Source of the DNA: a virus
Length of the DNA stretch: 35,388 nucleotides
Virus record (IMG/VR): IMGVR_UViG_3300042430_000221
Coordinates: 1 to 35,388 of that record
Direction: 5' to 3' (one strand)
Position numbers and translations under genes: made by a program. The notes beneath the pieces are model-generated. The model worked only from the letters and a program-made list of their open reading frames with translations, made no database searches and had not been told where the DNA came from. Shown here piece by piece: positions 29,322 to 35,388 of this stretch; position 1 is the first letter of the stretch; each line of letters starts with the position of its first letter.

Positions 29322-30038
29322 ATGAGTGCGGTAGCAGCGGCAACAATCGGTAGCGCCATCATCGGCGCAGGGGTGTCAATTAGTGCCTCTAAAAGAGCGA
29401 GTAAAACACAACTTGCGGCGGCTGACAGAACAGCAGACGAACAGCGTGCGGCTCGTGAGGAAATGCGGACGCTGCTTAACCCGTATGTGTCCGCTGGCAC
29501 ACCAGCCTTGCAAGCTCAGATGGCGTCATTGGGTCTGTCAGGCCCAGAAGCACAGCAAGCCTATATATCGCAGCAAGAGCAAAGCCCATTCTTTCAGGCA
29601 TTGGCTGCACAAGGAGAGGATGCCATTCGGCAAAACGCATCAGCAACTGGTGGACTTCGCGGCGGCAACATTCAGGGCGCATTAGCTCAGTTTCGCCCCG
29701 CATTATTGACTCAGTTTTTAGATCAGCAATATGGACGTTTGGCTGGGCTTTCAACTCTTGGCCAAGCCTCTGCTGCTGGCGTTGCAACCAATACACTTAA
29801 CTCTGCAACCAATATTGGCAACGCATATACGCAAGCGGGACAAGCACAAGCTGGTGGTATATTAGGACAGGCCAATGCCTTTAATCAGGCAATCGGCACT
29901 ATAGGTGGACAGCTACCAGGGCTGTTTAAGCCACCCGTGACTCCATCGGGCGTTCCAACGCCTCCAGTGCCACCACAAAGCGGAATGATTGGGCCTAGTG
30001 GCTTCACTATGTCTAATATAAACCAGAGAACATTCTAA
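29322..30038 (+). CDS. Ejection protein (gp7/gp20-type position), Ala/Gln-rich
   Basis: 238 aa. N-terminal hydrophobic Ala/Gly segment (AVAAATIGSAIIGAGVSI), then AADRTADEQRAAREEMRTLL, NPYVSAGTPALQAQMASLG and TGGLRGGNIQGALAQFRPAL with LLTQFLDQQYGRLAGL, the typical beginning of podovirus DNA-transfer proteins; a Pro-rich C-terminus. Injected with the genome in P22-like phages to build a periplasm channel. Coupled by TAATG to the next gene. Confidence 0.75.
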   Translation: MSAVAAATIGSAIIGAGVSISASKRASKTQLAAADRTADEQRAAREEMRTLLNPYVSAGTPALQAQMASLGLSGPEAQQAYISQQEQSPFFQALAAQGEDAIRQNASATGGLRGGNIQGALAQFRPALLTQFLDQQYGRLAGLSTLGQASAAGVATNTLNSATNIGNAYTQAGQAQAGGILGQANAFNQAIGTIGGQLPGLFKPPVTPSGVPTPPVPPQSGMIGPSGFTMSNINQRTF

Positions 30039-30793
30039 TGCCTGATCCATTTAACTATAACATTGCAAGCCCTATGGCAGCTTTCGAAGGCTCGCTTAAC
30101 TTTGCTCAAGCTCAAGAGCAAAGGCAACGTGCTGAACAGGCTGCTGTCTTAAAGCAGCAACGCGCTGCGGAGATAAAGCAAGCGATGGCATCGTATCAAC
30201 AAGATAGATCGGCTCCTAACTTAGCACGACTAGCGATGGCGTTCCCTGAACTTAATGACCAGATCAAGGCGTCAGAATCTATTTTGAATGAAGATGAAAA
30301 AAAGAACGCAAATTTGCTTCGCTCAGAAGTCATTACTTTAGTAAAGAACGGCAAGCGTGAGTTAGCTCGCGCTCGTTTAAAAAAGCAATTGGAAGGTTAT
30401 CAAGGAACAGTAGGGCAGGAAAAACAAGCAAAAGCAGCCCAAGATATGATAACAGCCTTTGATACAGACCCTGACCTTGTAGTGCTTCCAATGGAACTAG
30501 CTTTAATTCAAAGCGACAAAGATTTATACGAGAAGGTTGTTGGCATAACTCAAAACCTTTCGCCTGTAGGTAAAGAGTATCAGGATCGCGTGCGTATTTT
30601 AGGCAAGGCGGCAGCAGATACATGGTTAAAAACTGAGGGTATGAAACTTATTCCCGTTCAGCCTGGTGGTAAAATTGTAAATGCTGAGAGTTTCATAGGT
30701 AATGTTACTGGCAATGAAGCCCCTCCTGAGGTTACTTTTACAATTGATGATACAGGAGGTCAGACTAGCACAACGCAGTCTGGTACCTTTTAA
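30038..30793 (+). CDS. Internal virion / ejection protein (0-frame product)
   Basis: 251 aa, mostly helical: FNYNIASPMAAFEGSLNFAQ, AQEQRQRAEQAAVLKQQRAA; DDTGGQTSTTQSGTF at the end. Gln/Ala-rich coiled-coil protein following the ejection protein at 29322, as in P22-like order. It ends at TTT-TAA (30788-30793), where +1 slippage would continue into the M15-like frame (to 31112), giving a 357-aa fusion. Homologues in similar phages commonly have a wall-active C-terminal domain. Confidence 0.72.
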   Translation: MPDPFNYNIASPMAAFEGSLNFAQAQEQRQRAEQAAVLKQQRAAEIKQAMASYQQDRSAPNLARLAMAFPELNDQIKASESILNEDEKKNANLLRSEVITLVKNGKRELARARLKKQLEGYQGTVGQEKQAKAAQDMITAFDTDPDLVVLPMELALIQSDKDLYEKVVGITQNLSPVGKEYQDRVRILGKAAADTWLKTEGMKLIPVQPGGKIVNAESFIGNVTGNEAPPEVTFTIDDTGGQTSTTQSGTF

Positions 30794-31112
30794 GGGTAGT
30801 AACATTAACCCAATAAAGGATTTAGGCGCACTTGGCTTTAGTCCAACAAGTGGATTCAGGACGCAAAAGCACCAAGATGCATTAAGGGCGCAGGGTTTGA
30901 CAACAACAAAGACGGGATCGCACCAAAAAGGTGACGGTCTTGACTTTTTCCCGCCAAAAGGAATGAAGATGTCTGAAGCGATTGCCTTAGTAAAACGAAC
31001 ATATCCAGGCACTCGCGTTGCTGCTAGTAACAAAGGCGCATTACATATAACCTTCCCTGGTTGGGGTAAGGCTCCTGACGTAAGTCGTTCTCGTAAAAGA
31101 TATGGTGATTGA
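30702..31112 (+). CDS. M15-peptidase-like domain in +1 frame of the ejection protein
   Basis: The frame is open from 30702, but recognisable sequence starts near 30792 (KGSNINPIKDLGALGFSP, TSGFRTQKHQDALRAQGL). GSHQKGDGLDFFPP carries the H and D ligands and GALHITFPGWG the third H of an M15-type DD-peptidase fold. No ATG/GTG with a ribosome-binding site lies close before 30792, so it is probably the C-terminal part of the protein at 30038, made by frameshift. The acid usually just before the last His is missing, so activity is uncertain. Confidence 0.6.
   Translation: MLLAMKPLLRLLLQLMIQEVRLAQRSLVPFKGSNINPIKDLGALGFSPTSGFRTQKHQDALRAQGLTTTKTGSHQKGDGLDFFPPKGMKMSEAIALVKRTYPGTRVAASNKGALHITFPGWGKAPDVSRSRKRYGD
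30788..30794 (+). other. Putative +1 ribosomal frameshift site TTT-TAA-G
   Basis: In frame 0 the gene reads ACC TTT TAA. A P-site tRNA-Phe can slip from TTT (30788-30790) to TTT (30789-30791) without losing pairing, next to a stop codon, then read AAG GGT AGT into the M15-like frame. This is the logic of prfB (CTT-TGA). An extra T in a homopolymer (mutation or read error) would look the same. Confidence 0.45.
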
Positions 31113-31114
31113 TT

Positions 31115-34100
31115 ATGGCAGTTAAGTACAAAGAAGGTGATCAGCTCACAGGTAGCGATGGCAAAAAATACATTGTTCAGGGTGGCGTGCCTCGTGAAAA
31201 GCTTTCGATTCCGAAAATTAATGTCATTGATATTCCAAGGTCGCCTGAGCAGATAGCTGAAGAAAGTCGCAAGGTTTCTGGTGAGACACGCGACGAAGAA
31301 CGCTTGCGATTAGCTCAGGAAGCAGCTGACCTTGCTAAACGCCAAGAACAGAAGGGTGTTGAAACTGAAGGTCGAACAAAATTTGAATCTCTTTTTTCAA
31401 AGTATGGAACTGAGCCTGCTGTAGTTAAATATCAAAAGGTTTTGCCTATATTTGATACTATGGTGACGATTGCCAGCCGCACTAATCCAAGCAAAGCTGA
31501 TGACAATTTTTTAATTACATTAGGTAGCAAAATCAAAGACCCCAGCACTGGCGTGTTGGGCGGAGAATTTGAAACAACTAAAGATATTCAAACTTCTATT
31601 GATAGAACCATAACTGATTTGAAGGGTCTTTATGACCCAGAATCTGGGTTTGTATCTCCACAAGCTCGCCGCCAGTTTCTTATCGCAACGAGAGATTTGA
31701 TTGCGTCTGATAGACTTGCATATGACTTTGCGCGTAATCGGTTTAGACAACTTTCTACAGACCCGACTTACAATGTTAATCCAGACGCTGTTATTGGTGA
31801 AGATTTTGCTAACGCTTACAAAGACAGAATAAAAGAAAATTTCTTAAAGGTCATGGGCGGTGCGGAAGCTGAAACCGCTGGTGGCGTCCCTGTGCTTAAA
31901 GTTGCTGAAGGCGATAAGTTCTCAACTGATAAAGATATTTCCATAGCAAGCGAGCTTCAGGGGATGTGGGCTGCTGGCAGAACACTTGATGAAGTTAATG
32001 CCAAGGCTATAGAGTTGACTGGTGGAAATCCCCTCAGCGCAGAAACGGTTAAGGCTCTAAGCGAAGATCCACAGCGCACAATTAGATTCACTCCTAATCG
32101 TTCAGGCATACGTGAACCATCTGCTCCAGGAATGGAAACCGCTATTGGTACAGCTGCTGTTCGTGGATTCACAAGTAATCTTGGGGAAGAAATTCTTTCT
32201 ACAGTATTTAAGTCCCCAGAAGCTGCTGCAAAGCTCCAGGCTGCTGGTGAGTATAGCATGGAGAATTATCCAATAACATCTATGCTTGCTGAAATACCAA
32301 GCAGCATTGTGTCTCCCGTTAACAAGCTTACAAAGTTTATTCCTGGAGGCCCAGTAGTACGAGACATCGTTGAGGGTGGCATTTATGGCGGCGGCGAAGG
32401 ACGGCCTGACGCTAGTGCTTTAGAGCGTGCAAAAACCGCTGCTGCTGGAGGCATATTGCAATCAGGATTTGGTGCTGCTGCTCGACGCTTTATGCCAGGT
32501 GGCGCTGCTCCAGATGGGATGGCTCCAGATGGGACTGGTATACCTGAAGGTGAATTTGTTAATGTAACGGGGGAAGTGCCTACAGGCATGGTTCCTGATA
32601 TTGGTATGGGCGGACAAGCGGCTCCGTCACCAACTGGATTCGATATCCCAACTGGTGCGCCTACTGGCATGGCTCCGCCTACTGCTGGTATGGCCGCGCC
32701 CATCGCTGGTGAAGCGGTAGAAGACGTAGCTGCTCAGATTAGCACTGAAGGAATGATCGACTTAGCTCAGAAAGCTGTTAGTCGTGGGCCTGGTGCTTCA
32801 AAGGCACGAGCTCAATTGGCTGAGATGGCAAAGACTAATCCAGAGGCAAAGGCTGCTGCTGATCGTCTTGGCCTTGAACTTCCAGTCGATGTTCTTAGTG
32901 ATAATTCTCAATTGAAAGAAGTCGTTGGCTTAACACGCGCACAAATCGCTTCTCAGGCAAAGGAAGTTTGGAACGAAACTGTTCAGGCTGCATCGGAACG
33001 CGCTCATAAGGCAATGGATGAACTAGATGCTGTCACTGACATTTCGCAAGTGTCGGCTGACGTATTCGACCAACTGGATAATGCTCAAAAGGGCCTCGGT
33101 AAGAAGGCTGGTGTATTACGTGATGAAGTTACTGATTCAATTGATGCTGCTGGCACAGTAAGCAGTGATAAAATTAAATCTTATCTGCAAGAACGCATTC
33201 GTCTTTTAGGTGGCGGCAAGAAAGGAATTATGAACCTTTCTGGAGAAGAAAAGAAACTATGGTCTTCTATCTCTAAGGATAATCCAACATATACTGCCCT
33301 AAATGAATATCGAGACATGATTGGTCAGGCGCTTGAGAATGGTACTGGCCCTTGGTCGGATACCAACATAAAGCGTTTAAAAGACATTTACGGAGCTTTG
33401 GCTGACGATCAAATTAATTTCATTGAGGCAAGCGCGGGTAAGGAAATTGCTGACAAGCAGCGTGCAGCAAATACTCTGTTCAAGCAGATGTATGAAGGCC
33501 GCGAACAGATGGAGCGGATCTTCACCAAGAACCTATCTGGAAGCCTTGCACCGCTAATGCAGCGTGCAATTACACAAGGAACAAAGGGTAACGTTCAAAC
33601 GCTAAATACTCTTGTTAAGATCATCCCAGAAAATATGCGCGGTAGGGTGCTTACCTCAGCACTGTTCAAGGCAGCAAAAGCAACTGACGAGACATTTAGT
33701 TTTACAAACTTCGCAAACATCTATCGTGACCTACGAGCTAATAGCGCAGTTTATAAGCAAGTAGCGGAGGCAGTTGGCCCAGAAGGTGATAAGCTTTTGA
33801 CTGATCTATATGCTGTGTCTCGACGTCTGAGCGATGCTGACAAAGCTATTACGCGCACTGGTGCTTCAAATCAGCTACAACTGCTAAATTCAGAAAGGCT
33901 TCTAAGCAGAATCCTTATGGCATCTGGTGGCGCTGCTGGCGCTGCTATGATCGGCAACGTGCTTGGTGGCCCTCTCATGGCTGTGGCAGGCGCTGGCTTG
34001 GCTGCTGCTGCCCCTGAGATTGCACAACGGCTTGGCAAGACGAATGCTCAGAAGTTACATAACCTGATAAGTAGCGAACCATTCCGCGATTTAACAGTAA

Positions 34101-34309
34101 GCGCAGCAACTGGCGATGCGCTTGAGCGCAACATCAATCGTGTTGCTGGCAGTAAGCAGTTCAGCGACTACGCTAAGTTAGTTGGCATCGACATGAAGGA
34201 CGCTCGCAATTGGTTGAACTCTGCAATAGCAAAGGGTGCGACGATTGGTGGCACAGAAGCTGTAGGTTCTAAACCAGACGAAGCACCAACAGTAGAAATG
34301 CCACAATGA
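31115..34309 (+). CDS. Large ejection / internal virion protein (gp16-like position)
   Basis: 1064 aa from ATG 31115, two bases after the M15 frame ends. Charged helical N-terminus (PRSPEQIAEESRKVSG; RLRLAQEAADLAKRQEQK) ; Pro/Gly/Met-rich low-complexity linker at ~465-540 (GGAAPDGMAPDGTGIPEG; TGAPTGMAPPTAGMAAP); long helical region; near 930-965 a Gly/Ala hydrophobic segment (ILMASGGAAGAAMIGNVLGG, LMAVAGAGLAAAA) that could enter membranes. Size and place fit the last, largest ejection protein. No transglycosylase motif was seen. Confidence 0.75.
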   Translation: MAVKYKEGDQLTGSDGKKYIVQGGVPREKLSIPKINVIDIPRSPEQIAEESRKVSGETRDEERLRLAQEAADLAKRQEQKGVETEGRTKFESLFSKYGTEPAVVKYQKVLPIFDTMVTIASRTNPSKADDNFLITLGSKIKDPSTGVLGGEFETTKDIQTSIDRTITDLKGLYDPESGFVSPQARRQFLIATRDLIASDRLAYDFARNRFRQLSTDPTYNVNPDAVIGEDFANAYKDRIKENFLKVMGGAEAETAGGVPVLKVAEGDKFSTDKDISIASELQGMWAAGRTLDEVNAKAIELTGGNPLSAETVKALSEDPQRTIRFTPNRSGIREPSAPGMETAIGTAAVRGFTSNLGEEILSTVFKSPEAAAKLQAAGEYSMENYPITSMLAEIPSSIVSPVNKLTKFIPGGPVVRDIVEGGIYGGGEGRPDASALERAKTAAAGGILQSGFGAAARRFMPGGAAPDGMAPDGTGIPEGEFVNVTGEVPTGMVPDIGMGGQAAPSPTGFDIPTGAPTGMAPPTAGMAAPIAGEAVEDVAAQISTEGMIDLAQKAVSRGPGASKARAQLAEMAKTNPEAKAAADRLGLELPVDVLSDNSQLKEVVGLTRAQIASQAKEVWNETVQAASERAHKAMDELDAVTDISQVSADVFDQLDNAQKGLGKKAGVLRDEVTDSIDAAGTVSSDKIKSYLQERIRLLGGGKKGIMNLSGEEKKLWSSISKDNPTYTALNEYRDMIGQALENGTGPWSDTNIKRLKDIYGALADDQINFIEASAGKEIADKQRAANTLFKQMYEGREQMERIFTKNLSGSLAPLMQRAITQGTKGNVQTLNTLVKIIPENMRGRVLTSALFKAAKATDETFSFTNFANIYRDLRANSAVYKQVAEAVGPEGDKLLTDLYAVSRRLSDADKAITRTGASNQLQLLNSERLLSRILMASGGAAGAAMIGNVLGGPLMAVAGAGLAAAAPEIAQRLGKTNAQKLHNLISSEPFRDLTVSAATGDALERNINRVAGSKQFSDYAKLVGIDMKDARNWLNSAIAKGATIGGTEAVGSKPDEAPTVEMPQ

Positions 34310-34367
34310 CCTTTCGCTGCAACATAATTTCGGCTATAAGCTCAAAGACGCAAGGGATTAAGTTCTA

Positions 34368-35388
34368 ATGGCACTTACTCAAGTTACTGGCCCTTACCCA
34401 ATATTCACTGATCTAGACGGTACGCCTCTGGATGACGGATACCTGTATATCGGTGCAATCAACGATGACCCTGAGACAAATCCGATTCAGGTGTTCTTTG
34501 ACGCAAACCTAACCATTCCAGCTACTCAGCCAATCCGCACAAGCAACGGCTACGCTTATCGTAACGGCACACCAGCACTGCTTTACACTGGTGGCGAGTT
34601 CTCCATTACAATCCGCAACAAGCGTAACGAGTTCGTTCTCTACAGTCCTGTAGGATATGGCTTCGATCCCGCTGCTGTATCTGCGTCTGTTGTCAAGAAC
34701 GACTTTGTTGGTGATGGCGTTGAGGTTGACTTCACGCTTTCGGCTGCGCCATCTACCATTCTGGCAACCAACGTTTTCATCAACGGCGTTTATCAGGAAA
34801 AGGATAGCTATAACCTTTTAGGCAATGTCATTACGTTCTCGATTGCTCCACCGCTAAATTCCAGCATTGAAGTGATGACGAACGAAACTGGCGTTATTAA
34901 CTCTGGCAACGCAACGGCTATCTCATACACCGCAACCTTTGCTGGAGCCACCGCACAGACCGTTCAGACAAAGCTGGAGCAATATGTTTCGGTAAAGGAC
35001 TTTGGCGCTGTTGGCGATGGCGTGGCTGATGACACGGTTGCTATTCAGGACGCATTAGATACAGGACACGATGTTTTTGTGCCGTTGGGTGATTACATTA
35101 TCACCAGCACTTTGCGGTACAGCGCATCGGGGCAAACGATGTATGGCGAAAACGCCAGCACTTTTACAGATTTGCCACAATGCAATTTGATTTGGGACAC
35201 TAACGGCGGGACAATGCTGTCGTTTGCGGGCGTTTCTGAAGGGCACAGTAACTGCAAACTAAGCAACATTCGATTAAATGGCAACAACAAAGCTGATGTC
35301 GGTGTAGATGTCCCAGGAAGTTATGCTGCGTATCGTTGCAGTTTTGAGCGCGTGTTTTTTGAGTTTATCAATTACACGGCAAACGCAA
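34368..35388 (+). CDS. Tailspike with P22-type head-binding domain (3'-truncated by window)
   Basis: 340 full codons are visible and the frame is open at the end. Residues ~1-105 (YLYIGAINDDPETNPIQVFF; TIPATQPIRTSNGYAYRNGT; GGEFSITIRNKRNEFVLYSP) match the P22 tailspike head-binding domain. Residues ~118-185 (DFVGDGVEVDFTLSAAPSTI; NVFINGVYQEKDSYNL) are a fibre spacer. From ~205, YVSVKDFGAVGDGVADDTVA begins a pectate-lyase-fold beta-helix. It binds and probably cleaves surface polysaccharide. The start at 34368 follows a 58-bp gap. Confidence 0.85.
   Translation, partial: MALTQVTGPYPIFTDLDGTPLDDGYLYIGAINDDPETNPIQVFFDANLTIPATQPIRTSNGYAYRNGTPALLYTGGEFSITIRNKRNEFVLYSPVGYGFDPAAVSASVVKNDFVGDGVEVDFTLSAAPSTILATNVFINGVYQEKDSYNLLGNVITFSIAPPLNSSIEVMTNETGVINSGNATAISYTATFAGATAQTVQTKLEQYVSVKDFGAVGDGVADDTVAIQDALDTGHDVFVPLGDYIITSTLRYSASGQTMYGENASTFTDLPQCNLIWDTNGGTMLSFAGVSEGHSNCKLSNIRLNGNNKADVGVDVPGSYAAYRCSFERVFFEFINYTANA

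Noticed and set aside
30754-30760. AGGAGGT as a ribosome-binding site for separate translation of the M15-like frame
   Set aside because: No ATG, GTG or TTG lies 5-12 bases downstream in that frame; it just encodes Gly-Gly in frame 0.
1-35388. Exact circular closure of the window (end joined to start in one spike gene)
   Set aside because: The frame from 34368 ends one base into a codon; joining to base 1 gives a stop at the TAG near base 24, and the open frame at base 1 is a different one. No terminal repeat is seen.
1-35388. tRNA genes, CRISPR arrays, integrase or attachment site
   Set aside because: No cloverleaf, regularly spaced repeat array or recombinase motif was found when reading both strands; a tRNA search tool would be needed to exclude degenerate tRNAs.

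Overview
The window is most of the genome of a tailed, short-tailed (podovirus-type) phage with a P22-like virion and a lambda-like early region. The virion genes follow P22 order: terminase small and large subunits, P22-type portal, scaffold, P22-type coat, gp4-like and gp10-like tail factors, ejection proteins, and a tailspike with a P22-type head-binding domain. The host is most likely an alphaproteobacterium. The main reason is a phage copy of GapR (DUF2312), a nucleoid protein typical of that class; this is inference, since no host gene or tRNA is present. I found no integrase, excisionase, CI-like repressor or partition genes, so temperate growth is not supported by what is visible.

Layout. 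1-3016 (+): the end of a C1q-like fibre gene, a second fibre and a pectate-lyase-fold spike. 3060-4753 (+): lysis cassette (membrane protein, M15 endolysin, holin, nested i-spanin/o-spanin) interrupted by a minus-strand HNH homing endonuclease. 4754-5932 (+): HTH-metallophosphoesterase. 6033-7413 (-): seven very small, mostly overlapping early genes. 7508-7544 (-): terminator. 7548-10738 (-): recombination operon (Zn-ribbon protein, ERF annealase, YqaJ exonuclease, winged-helix protein, HNH protein, NinB, GapR, SSB, 77-aa protein). 10739-10828: divergent control region. 10829-15450 (+): Cro-like HTH, DUF1064 nuclease, non-coding leader region, O-like initiator with an apparent internal origin, possible helicase loader, DnaA-domain-IV protein, PAPS-reductase-like gene broken by an amber codon, HTH, adenine methyltransferase, DUF3310. 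15480-34309 (+): packaging, head, tail and ejection genes, interrupted by a second minus-strand HNH gene at 27763-28245 and containing a cupin-SET protein. 34368-35388 (+): 5' part of the tailspike, cut by the window end.

How it works together. The leftward operon can resect, anneal and protect DNA, probably giving recombination-dependent replication. The rightward early operon starts theta-type replication at an origin embedded in the initiator gene and may modify DNA. The late operon packages DNA headfully and builds the particle.

Most interesting points: four 17-22-bp iterons plus an AT-rich flank inside the initiator gene; a 16-codon leader ORF coupled to that gene; a likely leftward antisense RNA just upstream (comparable in position to lambda OOP); an amber codon in the PAPS-reductase-like gene with the downstream frame still ATGA-coupled to the next gene; a TTT-TAA +1 slippage site that would fuse an ejection protein to an M15-type domain; a cupin-SET fusion among virion genes; and a run of tiny uncharacterised leftward early genes.
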